A stretch of 64,000 nt of DNA from NCBI RefSeq assembly GCF_026151205.1, contig NC_087082.1, positions 3,810,001 through 3,874,000 of the forward strand. Direction: 5' to 3'. The stretch comes from Bolinopsis microptera (taxonomy: Eukaryota > Ctenophora > Tentaculata > Lobata > Bolinopsidae). Under the pieces are notes generated by a model that was given only the letters and a program-made list of their open reading frames with translations, was not told the origin of the DNA and ran no database searches. A program made the translations under genes and the position numbers. Shown in pieces: positions 53,894 to 63,938 of the stretch. How positions within the stretch are numbered: the stretch's first letter is position 1; each line of letters begins with the position of its first letter.

Positions 53894-56371
53894 ATGGAGA
53901 AGATCAAGTCAGCAATCCTACTGTGTGTTATAATACTCAATAAAACTGTCGGCATATCATCAACAAATTCAAACTGTAATACAAGTGAAGACGGAAAGGG
54001 GCACTTATCTAGAGAAAATCAAAAAGTGGGAAGGGAAATGGACGAGAAGGCGGTAAAATCTGTTTCGCTTTATAAACACCCAATAAGTTTATTCCCTTCC
54101 TTTGTTGATCGGTCTAGTTTAAAGCCTTCATTGTGTCACAGACTGATTACATCTGGGAGTTACATGCACTATAACGATACTGACAGTCGATTTTATCACA
54201 AGGACGACGAATTGGATAAAACCTATGATCAAAACATGTCGACAATTTGCCCCATTGAAATAGATTATTTTAATTTTTACCTGGACTGGTGTGAGATTCT
54301 AGTGAATGACACACTATCAGATTTGACAATAGTGGGAGGAGACCTTTACCAATGTGAAATATTTCCGAGTGAATTATGTAATTCCTACAGTATATGCTCG
54401 ACTGATGAGTGCAACTGCCGGACCGGAGGAACATACTATCAGGACCAGGTCATGTACTGTCCAAGGAGAGATGGAGGGATAGCTTGTATCAGCTTTGCAA
54501 ATATTTGTGACGGGATAGTTGACTGTGCTGACCAAAGTGATGAGTGCCTTTGTCAGGATTCATATGAGTTGTCGTGTCACAAGATACCACAAATAAAACG
54601 ACTTTGCCTACCCCGAGCCCAGTACTGTTTATATTTACCACAAATAAGAGAATTGGACTGCTCAGGCCATCCAGACGATATTAATTGCACTGACGGAGGT
54701 GAAAATTATTATCACAAAGTAACAAGTGAGCTGGGCGATTGTCTACAAAACTTGAATATACGTAGTCCCGCTGTACTTTCTGGTGGACAAGCGAAGTCAG
54801 TTTGTCGTAGTCAGTGTACGAATACAACAGAGTTGAAAAAATGGGAGAAATTTTGTCAGCATATTGGCTTTATACATTTTGGAATGTCACTTAACTTTGT
54901 ATTCCAATGTCAAATTGAGAATATGGATGATCCGTTCAAGGAATCATACGCAATATCTGATATCTGTGATGGTATAATGAATTGCAAGAATAATGCTGAT
55001 GAGCTTGGTTGTCCGGGACGCTTTTACTGCTCAACAAATGAAACTGTCTCATGGATTGACGAAAGTAGAGTATGTGATCAAAGGAGAGATTGCACAAATG
55101 GGAAAGATGAGTGTGCTGGTTGCATCATGGATGGCTTGGCATCTTCAGAATTCCTGGTACAATCTAAACTCATTACAGTTTTGACAAGTTTTCTAGGACT
55201 TAGCACCATAATAATAAATATTGTTGTTGCACTCAAAACCTTACATTCAAGTCAAAATTCGAAAGCGGCTCAAATAGACACACTATTACGGCTTCTAATA
55301 TGCTTTTACGACCTTCTCATGGGAATATATTTGTTACTTATGATGGTTGCAGGAATTGTGTTGCAGTTCAAGGGTGATTACTGTCAATTTGATGAAGAGT
55401 GGCGTGCAAGTTTGCATTGTATGATGCTTGGAATTATATTTTCACTATCTTCTCATGGATCATTGCTTGTTATTGGCATCATGGGGATAGTGAGATGTAT
55501 TAAATGTACAATGGGGAGCTCTGTTGAACTGTCTAAAAGAAAGGTTATGATAGTTACTGCTGTCGTCTCTCTATTGAACCTGATCCATGCCATTGTACCT
55601 ACTTTACCTGTTCATCAGATACAAAATGTCTTCCGGACAAGCATAAACCTGGTTGCAGTTCAAAGAAACCCTTTCATATCGACACAAAAAGGTTCTGACA
55701 TGATAGAGCATGTTCGAAAAATTCACGGCCATTATTTTGAAAACAGTTCATCGACAGACATTTCAAAGATTCTGGCCGATCTCAGACATGCTAACATTAC
55801 CTCTGATGATACAATTTTCGATGTAATTGATATAGGATACTACGGCAACACACCTCTCTGTATATATAACATCTTTAAGATGCAAAACAGCTATCAATTG
55901 TACAAAGTCTTCTATTGCATAGCTGTATCTACTTTACTGATAGTAATTTCAGTAGCATACATCATCATTGTCATCGAAGCTAAACGTTCTCGTCGACGAG
56001 TTGGCCCAGACAATAATGACAACACAACTCAGTTAGCTCTTAAAGTTTCTCTCATGATAATCTCCCAGTTAGTGAGCTGGGTGTCCTTCATGGCTGCTGT
56101 CATTCACTTCTCGTGGATCAGTAACAGTCCCCCTCCAGCCAAAACATTTGAAATATTCGCTCTGGTTGTGATTCCAATCAACAGTCTTCTCAACCCGATA
56201 TTTTACAGTGGTTTGTATAAAAGTATGACCTCTCTTGTTTGGAGAGTATGGATGAAATTAACTCACTCTGTTGATAACGTTGCAACAAACGAAATTGAAC
56301 TAAATGTCATGGCAAATATTCCGAACGTAAACGAACAATTAGCTCCTCTGCCAGAAGATCAGCCGACTTAA
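53894..56371 (+). CDS. LDLa-repeat rhodopsin-type GPCR, copy 4
   Basis: 825 residues, colinear with copies 1 and 2. It differs in the N-terminal region (SRENQKVGREMD, RSSLKPSLC) with balancing indels, and in a few ectodomain and tail residues (WRVWMK, IPNVNEQ). All three LDLa-like modules, the seven membrane segments and NPIFY are present, with no disrupting change, so it is likely functional. Its tail and 3' UTR are the closest match to the broken copy 3, suggesting exchange between these loci. Confidence 0.9.
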   Translation: MEKIKSAILLCVIILNKTVGISSTNSNCNTSEDGKGHLSRENQKVGREMDEKAVKSVSLYKHPISLFPSFVDRSSLKPSLCHRLITSGSYMHYNDTDSRFYHKDDELDKTYDQNMSTICPIEIDYFNFYLDWCEILVNDTLSDLTIVGGDLYQCEIFPSELCNSYSICSTDECNCRTGGTYYQDQVMYCPRRDGGIACISFANICDGIVDCADQSDECLCQDSYELSCHKIPQIKRLCLPRAQYCLYLPQIRELDCSGHPDDINCTDGGENYYHKVTSELGDCLQNLNIRSPAVLSGGQAKSVCRSQCTNTTELKKWEKFCQHIGFIHFGMSLNFVFQCQIENMDDPFKESYAISDICDGIMNCKNNADELGCPGRFYCSTNETVSWIDESRVCDQRRDCTNGKDECAGCIMDGLASSEFLVQSKLITVLTSFLGLSTIIINIVVALKTLHSSQNSKAAQIDTLLRLLICFYDLLMGIYLLLMMVAGIVLQFKGDYCQFDEEWRASLHCMMLGIIFSLSSHGSLLVIGIMGIVRCIKCTMGSSVELSKRKVMIVTAVVSLLNLIHAIVPTLPVHQIQNVFRTSINLVAVQRNPFISTQKGSDMIEHVRKIHGHYFENSSSTDISKILADLRHANITSDDTIFDVIDIGYYGNTPLCIYNIFKMQNSYQLYKVFYCIAVSTLLIVISVAYIIIVIEAKRSRRRVGPDNNDNTTQLALKVSLMIISQLVSWVSFMAAVIHFSWISNSPPPAKTFEIFALVVIPINSLLNPIFYSGLYKSMTSLVWRVWMKLTHSVDNVATNEIELNVMANIPNVNEQLAPLPEDQPT

Positions 56372-57367
56372 TCTAAGAAAAAAAGCGTTCACCACCTCCC
56401 CCAGTCCCCCCTCTACTTCAAGTTATGTGCTTAATTGTCTGGTCAACCAGACATTGGATCAGTTTCATTTTCAAAAATGAAATTTAGTGATCTTAACGCC
56501 ATTATAATAGGTACAATTTCTTTCTTCTTGTACATCCCATATGATTCATAATCAAGCGAATAATTGAACGCCTTAATCATAACCGATGTTTTCCTTAATC
56601 ATGGCTGATGTTTTCCCAGTATTACAGTTTACAGCATTTGTAGATTTCATGGGGTAACAATTAATCACATATCATCCTTGATTATGATTTATGTGAGAAG
56701 CATTCTTTATATTTTTGTTATATTTGTGAGTATTGCTCAATTACTCCACTTTATCACATTGCTGAGAAATGACTAATAATTTTTCAAATTCATTTTGACT
56801 CGTGTAATGCAACAGCTTTTTATAATCTATCAACAGCTCGGTATCATCGTTTTTTCTCGATTGAATCGATGATATTTGATTATTTGGGACGAAATGAGAG
56901 TCTCCGCTCAGTGTAAAAAATAAAATGTTCACGTCGATGTTTCGGCCACACGCCTTTGCCATGGACGAAACGTTCACATAACTTCTTACATAGCTACAAC
57001 ATAGAATTGTTAAAATAAATGTGTTGTACAACTATCAATAACGTGAAATAACTACTAATAACGTAATATATAACCTTCAAAGTTTGCAAAAATCTATGTA
57101 ATACAATTTTGTAAATAAAATAAAAACAAAAAATAGATGACTTCGAAATCGGGATAGGAAACGTGAAAACTTATATGTTATAAATGTTTCGATTCAGTGT
57201 ACTTAACTTTTCGTGTAAAATGACCGTATCCGATGACTCAAGGATTTTTGAAGAAAACTTTATATTTGATGATGAGGAAATATGAACATTTAAATAGGAA
57301 AGGAAGGAAAATAAACACAATAATTACTACCCCGCTTGTATGCGACAAAAATATTGAATAAAATATA
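56372..57367. other. Receptor 4 3' flank, then unique sequence
   Basis: Homology to the other receptor flanks holds until about 56915 (agtctccgctcagtgt) and then stops. 56916-57367 is AT-rich with no supported gene. A 96-codon minus-strand frame (56741-57031) crosses this boundary and is not credible. Confidence 0.5.
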
Positions 57368-58068
57368 GATGTGGATACTGGCGGGGAGGTGATATTGATA
57401 ATTGTTTGTTTACATTAATAGTGAGCACATGTTCAGGAGGCTGAGAGGTGATAATTGTTTGTTTACATTTTAGGGCGAGCACATGTTCAGGAGGCTGATG
57501 AGGTGATGAGCATGGCTGCCCGTACGTTCAGAATAAATATAATTGAATTTATAGTACGATTGTTCTATCATGGTGTTGGTTACCTACCTTTATTGCGTTT
57601 CTTTTGACTTTTGCGTTTCTTTTGACTTTGCTATTGTGCTCTGCTCTGAAAATTGTGATAGAACCTGTTCGAGTTGTTAACAAGACAATCTCCTTGTTCT
57701 TTCGTTGCAGAATCAACATGTTCTTTGTAAAACCAACTTAAATCGATTTCTCGTGCAACGTTGTACAGGTGAGGAACAGTCACCAAAATGAGTTGCTTAC
57801 CTGCTGTGTTTTGTCGTACTCTGCTCTTCGCTCAAAATGAGTTAATAAGAAGGGCGATTTCTCGGTCATTTTTGAGCTTTCGTTCAGAAAATAATTCGGG
57901 GCCCTCAAAGGGGGGTAACAAGAAGGCGTTACAAGCGTCTCTTCAGCCTCCTGAACATGTGCTCGCCCTAAAATGAAAACAAGCAATTATCACCTCATCA
58001 GCCTCCTGAACATGTGCTCACTATTAATGTAAACAAACAATTATCACCTCCCCGCCAGTATCCACATC
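57368..58068. mobile_element. Inverted-repeat element with ~140-bp compound ends, TA target
   Basis: Ends start GATGTGGATACTGGCGGGG and are flanked by TA on each side (57366-57367, 58069-58070), compatible with a TA target duplication. Each arm contains two tandem units of about 55 bp, recognisable by gaggtgataattgtttg and gagcacatgttcaggaggct, so the ends are inverted repeats made of direct repeats. The middle (about 57510-57940) is unrelated sequence with a possible small exon. No transposase is present. Confidence 0.8.
57788..57976 (+). CDS. Small ORF inside the element, possible captured exon
   Basis: 62 codons, MSCLPAVFCRTLLFAQNELI and onward: arginine-, serine- and phenylalanine-rich without acidic residues in the first 17, resembling a mitochondrial targeting leader (RRAISRSFLSFRS). 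The last residues (QPPEHVLALK) are encoded by the element's own right arm, so the frame as it stands is chimeric. A pyrimidine-rich tract ending ttcgttgcag at about 57709 could be a splice acceptor. It may be a captured gene start or chance. Confidence 0.3.
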   Translation: MSCLPAVFCRTLLFAQNELIRRAISRSFLSFRSENNSGPSKGGNKKALQASLQPPEHVLALK

Positions 58069-58070
58069 TA

Positions 58071-58611
58071 TTAGTATTGGCTTTTAGTATTAGTATAAGT
58101 ATTATACTGTAAGTATCTTTTCAAAATTTGAAGGACTTGATCATTTAAACCCTAAATTGGCATAGCAAAGCCAAAATCTTGCTGGATTTATCATTTCATA
58201 ATCATATTGCTAGAATATTTCAATCCTGCAGAAATTCTTCCAAAGAATACAATATAACGGGTATTGACAAAAAATGGAACTTTTCCCGGGCATAGACATG
58301 TGCAGTAGCCAGCACTCCAAAGTCAAAAAAAGTCCTATATAGGTCTACATTTAATATTGTGGAAATTCAGTTGGGTTGACCTTTTTTTATACATTTTTTT
58401 ATACGTTCGAAATTTTCTGCATTTATTTTTGCTTCACGTTTTGCTATTTTTTAAAGATATCTGGGCACTTTGGTGCGCTTTAAACAACGAATTTTTAATC
58501 TTTATTGGTCGTTCTCGAAATATATCCCTGAGTACAGCCTTATCGTACTATAAGTATACAGTCAGGGACCTCTGAGAGATGCCGGTCATGTGGTCGACTA
58601 AACGTCTAAGT
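58071..58611. other. Intergenic, no gene seen
   Basis: AT-rich. A 72-codon plus-strand frame at 58357-58575 is hydrophobic low-complexity sequence with no support. Confidence 0.4.
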
Positions 58612-58821
58612 TCAAAGTTGGGCAATTTTTTCACGTCTCATTTTAGCGGCACGTCTTTCTGACCGTGTAGCTCTGGCTACAGATCCTTCCTTCTCATATT
58701 GCTTCACAATCCGGTAGATAGTAGTCTTAGCCAAACCTTGTGCTATAACATTTTTTGCTGTGAAGCTTTGCCAGTCGTCACGTTGGCTTTCCCAAATTTC
58801 AATAAACTGTACAACATACAA
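58612..58821 (-). pseudogene. Transposase helix-turn-helix fragment (Tc1/mariner-like)
   Basis: 69 residues with AQGLAKTTIYRIVKQYEKEG, then SVARATRSERRAAKMRREK. A helix-turn-helix followed by a basic linker of the GSxxR type is the N-terminal DNA-binding region of Tc1/mariner-like transposases. No catalytic domain follows: the frame stops at 58612 and nothing similar is found downstream. A short palindrome, gtatacctcgaaaagaggta, lies at 58849-58868. Class assignment is tentative. Confidence 0.45.
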
Positions 58822-59024
58822 GCTGCAGTATTGAGTATAGTGTATACAGTATACCTCGAAAAGAGGTATACAGCGTGTGTCAAACTATTGACATACATGA
58901 TCTCCTGATCCTACGACCCACAGTTCGAAATCAAACATTATTTTAATATTATGATCGTAACAATTGACCCATTCTGTACACCCAGTTTAAAAATGACGAA
59001 TGGTATGGTCTTGTAAAACGCCTT

Positions 59025-60318
59025 GGGGGGGGGGGGGGGGCAACCATATTAAAGTATATTAAAATGTAGGATTTTTCCCGATTTTGACCCGGGGATATAC
59101 TTTAATATACTTTAATATACTTTAATATACCTACAATATACTTTAATATATCCCTATCCTTGGAGGCCTACACTGCCCAAATTTGACAAAAGGAAGTATG
59201 TGCATTTTTGACTTTTCGAGATAATGGCAAGTTTGTGATGGCCGTTTTTTTCACCTTATAGGTTGAAATGTTTTCTTGGGATAATGTTTTTTTAATCCAA
59301 AATTGTCAGGAAAAACTTGTGAGACTTCATCCATTCCCTCTTCTTTGACCATTTTTCCTCAAAAACGACCGTTTTAAAACAATTTATCCAGTTATTTTAC
59401 CCTGTGTATTTTAATACATAAAAGGAAGTAAGTACAATGATCAATATAATAAATATCATAAAAAGGAAGTATTTCCAACAAAAAAGGAAGTATGTACACA
59501 CAGTAATGGGCAAAATAATTTTACAAAAGGAAGTATGTGCGCACATACTTCCTTTTGTGATAATCTACCAGCAAGTATCAGGATATTCAGGTTAAAAACT
59601 GTCACATACTTCCCTGGGTCAACATTATAGAAGCATTTTCATGTAATGCCACTTATCCAGTGGGATAGAGCTTATTGCCAGCTTTTCAACGGTATATAAA
59701 ACTCCATATCTTCAAAAATGTCACATACTTCCTTTTGTCAAATTTGGGCAGTACATCGAAAATTGTTACCCAAAATAAGCTTGAAATGCAATTCTTAATC
59801 GATTCCAAAAAGTTCTTGAAAAAATATTGAAAACTGATGGAGTTATTTCAATTTTAATGAAGTCATTTTGGCTAGTATTCCGAACAGAGATATTATGTGC
59901 AATTTTCCCAATTTTGTTCATGGAGGTCTTTTTACTTAGTATCCACTATATTCAACAAACACTGAGTTATATCTTTCACATAGAGTTAGTCTCATTAAAA
60001 AATATTGAAATTTTATCGAATTTGGGCAAAAGCGAATTTGGGCAAAAGCGTATGCCCAAATATGGGCATATTTTTTAAAGCTCATAGCTCAGCCAATTTT
60101 TGACCAATCTGGATGGAAATTCATGTACTAGTCCTAAAACAGGCTTATCTTGCGAATCTGAGTGAAAAATATAGTTCATCATGTAAATCTTAACGAAGAA
60201 TATAAATCTTCTAATTGTAGGTATATTAAAGTATATTAAAATGTAGGATTTTTTCCGATTTTGACCCGGGGATATACTTTAATATACTTTAATATGGTTG
60301 CCCCCCCCCCCCCCCCCC
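59025..60318. mobile_element. G-run-terminated inverted-repeat element with 7-bp target duplication
   Basis: Begins with 16 G then caaccatattaaagtatatt and ends with the inverse followed by 18 C. The direct repeat acgcctt flanks it at 59018-59024 and 60319-60325. Just inside each end the same segment, tgtaggattttt then ccgattttgacccgggg, occurs in direct orientation (about 59065-59095 and 60241-60270), beside arrays of tatactttaa. No transposase or other gene is supported: an 83-codon frame at 59827-60078 is low in information. A smaller element is nested at 59173-59751. I do not know the superfamily. Confidence 0.75.
59173..59751. mobile_element. 579-bp nested element with repeated AAGGAAGTATGTG motif
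   Basis: Inverted ends CTGCCCAAATTTGACAAAAG continuing through gaagtatgtg (about 30 bp, perfect), flanked by taca at 59169-59172 and 59752-59755. Inside, aaaggaagta recurs several times in both orientations (near 59411, 59462, 59484), including a central palindrome at about 59522-59557 built from aaggaagtatgtgc and its complement. No coding capacity. The repeated motif may be the binding site of the mobilising transposase. Confidence 0.8.
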
Positions 60319-60325
60319 ACGCCTT

Positions 60326-61294
60326 AACACTAAAAAGTTAAAGCAGACTGCAAACGTCGCATTCTATGAAAAGATTCCCGCCTAGCTAAACTATGTAGTT
60401 ATATGAAGTATGATCACCGATCAGGACTGCAGGATCAAAATCTAGGTGACAGCATAATAATAGACAAGAATCGAAACGCATGATAATTTCAAATTTAAGT
60501 ATGTCATAGGCAGTATTATATTATGTATTATATGTAAGCCTCTTGATTATATATATAGCTATAGGGTAGCTAGCTCATAGCTAGCCAGGCACCAGGGTAG
60601 CTATGGGGTCCGGACTCTACGGCGGGTTAGGGTTAGAGTCTTACGCCGGTAGAGTCCCGGACCCGGTAGCTATATTATATAGCTAGCTCACGCATATTGC
60701 ATACGTACGTACGCACGTGCGCTGCGCGCGCTCAGACGCCCCACGAGCGTCATAATGTCTCACGGCTGTTCTAGCGTGGATTTTAATCCGATAGGATTAC
60801 GCCATTCCTAGTTGGACGACGTTCGCTGTCCTAGGGTGATCCGATCGCATTTCAGATCGCCGTCCGATCGCTCCTGAGAGCTAGGCGCTCGGATTTTATT
60901 TTTGAGAGGCGATAGGATAAGAAAATCCGAGAGCCTAGCTCTAGGATTTTACAATTCCGTGCGCTCTGCTCTCGGATTTACCATTTCCGTGAGCGCCGCG
61001 CGCATGAAATTCTGATCTGAACCATCGATTTAGATTTACAAAAAACGTCGAGTAAGATCGAGCGCTCAAATATATAACCGTAATCATAGCGACCATTTTA
61101 ATTGAATGTTTTTGCGTCTGCTAATTGTTGATATTAATGCGTTCAATCTTTCACAAACTATTATACATTACACTTACTTTACTTTACTTATTGCCTATTG
61201 GGATTGTCTAATATATGTTATATTAGAATTGAACTACTACATATTGTAGCATGTTTGAATTGTTCCGCAATAATTTGTATTCTTATCATAGAAT
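60326..61294. other. Intergenic with hairpin-rich tracts, no gene seen
   Basis: Contains tagctagc-rich sequence at 60555-60690, a tiny hairpin element (listed separately), and a region at 60740-60990 with several imperfect copies of ctcggattt and its complement. No supported open frame. Confidence 0.4.
60605..60665. mobile_element. 61-bp hairpin insertion with 8-bp direct repeats
   Basis: The flanks gtagctat (60597-60604 and 60666-60673) form an 8-bp direct repeat. The insert is a hairpin with arms ggtccgg-actctac-ggcg and cgccggtagagtcccggacc (two single-base bulges) around a gggttagggtt-containing loop. It looks like an extreme miniature inverted-repeat element, but the surrounding tagctagc repetition leaves some doubt. 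Confidence 0.5.
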
Positions 61295-62083
61295 ATGTCT
61301 ACTAACGAGGAGCTTGCTGGAGCCATGGGTGGTTGTCGAACCATCACAGGAAACAGATTTTTCTGTGGGGTTTCGACAACCACTCATGGCCTCAAACCGA
61401 GTCCGTTTAAAGAGAACCACAACATCAGGACCCGAGAGAGGGAAATATGGCGGTAAGTGAAGTAATTATGCTCACTGCATTTGGTCGATATATTAATATA
61501 TATATTTATATTGATGATGTCTAGGGGTCGTTCATATAAATACTGATAGTTGGATAACCGGATATTATCAACGAAATAATACATAAGTTCTAATTTATGT
61601 ATTTCACAGTTGGCTGATGCGGCAATTGTCTCGGTACAGCCTGGAGATGACGAAAGAGAAGAGCGTGAGGATCTCCACGCTGGGGAGGGTGCTGCCCCGG
61701 TACCTCAGGCTGGACAACGGCAGAGGGTTCTCCTGGATGGAGTTAGAGGAGGTCGACCTGAGGTACCGGGTCAGATCCTCCAATAGGAGATACGACCGCA
61801 TGAAGCGAGAGCGTACTAGCAGGGCAGCCCGAATGGGCAAGATAGCTGCACAGATTGTGCAGCTTCAAACACAGTACCGCATGTTGGAGTATGTTTATCT
61901 TTGAAGTCAATAAGGAAACAATGTTACACATATTTGTACAATCAATCTAGTAATTCGCACGTGACAAAAATTGAAAGACCATAACGTGTTATCTTATTCC
62001 TCAGAGAAGAAGCAGCAGCGGAGAGAGCAGCTGAGAGAGCAGCTGAGGTACAGAGCCCTCACAGAACAGAGCCTTCTCAGTAG
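61295..62083 (+). CDS. Three-exon gene, 171-residue basic coiled-coil protein of unknown function
   Basis: Exons 61295-61452, 61610-61888 and 62005-62083. Introns start gtaagt and gtatgt and end ttcacag and cctcag, with phases that join without a stop. The product begins [21 protein letters not shown] middle part has [20 protein letters not shown], an arginine-rich helix ([20 protein letters not shown]) and [20 protein letters not shown], ending TEPSQ at a TAG. The C-terminal half looks helical and charged, compatible with a coiled coil. I recognise no family. The start follows ttatcatag, which could instead be a splice acceptor, in which case more exons lie upstream. The second exon is open in a second frame ([20 protein letters not shown]) but hits a stop. 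Function unknown. Confidence 0.6.
61323..61389. repeat. 67-nt inverted repeat within exon 1
   Basis: Arms CCATGGGTGGTTGTCGAA and TTCGACAACCACTCATGG pair over 18 positions with one G-T type mismatch. A second short stem, cacag/ctgtg, lies inside. A transcript would fold strongly here. It coincides with the coding part [10 protein letters not shown] to STTTHG. Confidence 0.7.
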
Positions 62084-62099
62084 TACCCTCCCCTTCGCT

Positions 62100-62428
62100 A
62101 TCGACAACGAAGCCCTGTACGATATCTGCTTCAGAACCCTAAAACTCACCACCCCCACATACGGAGAGCTCAACCGTACCGTCTCGTCTCCGCCACCATG
62201 TATGGTGTCACCACCTGCCTCAGATTCCCTGGACAGCTCAACGCTGATCTCAGGAAACTCGACGTCAACATGGTTCCCTTCCCCCATGCCAGGATTCGCC
62301 CCACTCACCAGCAGTACAGAACACTCACAGTTCCAGAACTCACCCAACAGATGTTCGACGCTAAGAACATGATGGCCGCTTGCGATCCCCGACACGGCCG
62401 ATACCTCACAGTCGCCGCTATGTTCAGA
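62100..62428 (+). pseudogene. Beta-tubulin gene fragment, decayed
   Basis: Encodes in broken frames the stretch of beta-tubulin from about residue 200 to 317: [18 protein letters not shown], then [36 protein letters not shown], and [20 protein letters not shown] to [10 protein letters not shown]. At least three indels break it: a 5-base duplication (gtctcgtctc, near 62180), a loss where the protein normally continues after VNMVPFP, and a loss after APLTS. There is no intron inside. It begins 17 bases after the stop of the three-exon gene and would lie in its 3' UTR. A retroposed or captured fragment is likely. It is not a functional tubulin. Confidence 0.93.
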
Positions 62429-62653
62429 AGTTGAACTGATATTTTGACCATTTTTGACTTATGTATATATTCCAATATATTGATCACATTCTTAAAATTC
62501 CGTGTTAATTATTTATATTAAAATTTACATACATAATTGTTTCTGTTGTGTCCCCGAAATTATAGCAATAGAAACCAGACAGCAGCTTAATTTGGAAACC
62601 TGTCTACCCTATGAACCACAAATTATTTAAATATTATCTAGATTGTCAAGAAA
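62429..62653. other. Intergenic or UTR, no gene seen
   Basis: Short AT-rich stretch between the tubulin fragment and the next gene, with nothing identifiable. Confidence 0.4.
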
Positions 62654-63938
62654 ATGTCCAGGATGGATAAATCTATATATGAATTCCTGAACGATAACAG
62701 CCCCCCCGACGACCTTTGTTTTAAAGTTGCCCGCCATGCTATTGAAAGAATACGAACCCACAGCACCAATCGGTATCTGTCAATTCACTTACTTAAATAT
62801 TAATAAGGATCATAACATGAAGCCAACAAATTAACTTCATTGTATTTGAAAAAGAATTGAGCATGAATATTCTATCGTGGCTAAATAATTTCAGAAACAT
62901 CGTAGAAATAAAGAACCAGAGGGGCAAGCCGTTATGTCTGACTGTTATTAAAAGACCTGTAAAGACTATTAATAACCCTGAGCAGTCTAAACGAAGAAAA
63001 CACCAAGACCATTTTGTCCCCGTGATGAACTTCCAGGTAATAAGTCAAGCCAATTATAACTACGAAAACATTATTAGTCAATAACTATGAAATACGCTGT
63101 ATTGAGATGTTCGGTGAAATAGCATCGGTTTCAATATTTCAGGCTGATTCTAGCAGCAGCGACAACGACGAGGGCCAGGGGGATACTGTAAAACGCATTT
63201 CTACTGCTGCTTTTACGAAACTAAATGTAGAAAACAAGGAGTATAGTTAAGCTGTTCATCGATTCAGACAGCTCACCCTCGACCAAGATTGCACTGAATA
63301 TAATAAATCAGAGCAAGTGCAACGCTTGTCTGAAACACGTACCGTTCGTTTACGCAGACTGTCCTGATACAGAGGATAACCTCTGTAAAATGATGGTTTG
63401 CGTAAACAGCTTCCTTGACAATGAGACAGCATATAGTCTAGATGGGCATGAACTACAGTTCGTTTTCTGTGCTGATACAAAAGCTGAATGGCAGGTAAAT
63501 ATACTGATCCAGTTATGAGTATTTCGATCATGTGACTAATAAACAGCGAACTACTCGATCATTTGGCAGGGAAATATGTTTTGAAAATTGAAGAATGGTT
63601 AACCCTCCGTCTTTGATATAGTACACTGTGAATTTAAAGCAGCACTATTTCAGTTGCTAGGGATGTCTACGTCCTCCAACATGACGTACCCATGCCCGTT
63701 CTGTCAAGCCAGTGCGCAAGACATTAAAGTCCCTGTTGTCATGCGTGGCCAAAGCATATTTCGGACTTATCAGGGGATCTTGGATCTCTATAAAAAGAAT
63801 CGTAGAGAGACCGGATTAAACCGGGATTTACAGGCTCAATATCAGAATATTATTGATAAGCCAAAGCTAACCAAGGCTCCCAATGACATGAACAACTTAC
63901 CAATTCATCATTGGCTGATTATTCCTTTCCTACATGTG
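62654..63938 (+). pseudogene. Multi-exon gene of unknown function, one frameshift, runs past the window
   Basis: Proposed exons: 62654-62772, 62895-63036, 63143-63494 and 63654-63938. Donors gtatct, gtaata, gtaaat and gttagt pair with acceptors atttcag, atttcag and tatttcag, and all join in frame. The start MSRMDKSIYEFLNDNS is followed by NIVEIKNQRGKPLCL, an acidic serine stretch ADSSSSDNDEGQGD, then a cysteine-rich part (SKCNACLKHVPF, ADCPDTEDNLC) and LLGMSTSSNMTYPCPFCQAS with a C-x-x-C pair. In exon 3 one extra T near 63247 creates a TAA at 63248-63250; without it the frame continues as EYSKLFIDSDSS. It could be a pseudogene, a sequencing error, or have an unseen splice. The cysteine-rich exons are in the style of transposon-derived metazoan proteins, but I cannot name the family. 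Confidence 0.6.

Noticed and set aside
59827-60078. 83-codon frame as a transposase of the G-run element
   Set aside because: No catalytic residues or recognisable fold, and low-complexity hydrophobic composition. The element is better described as non-autonomous.
61971-62372. A protein joining the three-exon gene to the tubulin fragment
   Set aside because: The open frame begins inside an intron. With splicing at 61888/62005 the frame is different and stops at 62081-62083, before the tubulin homology, which is itself frameshifted.
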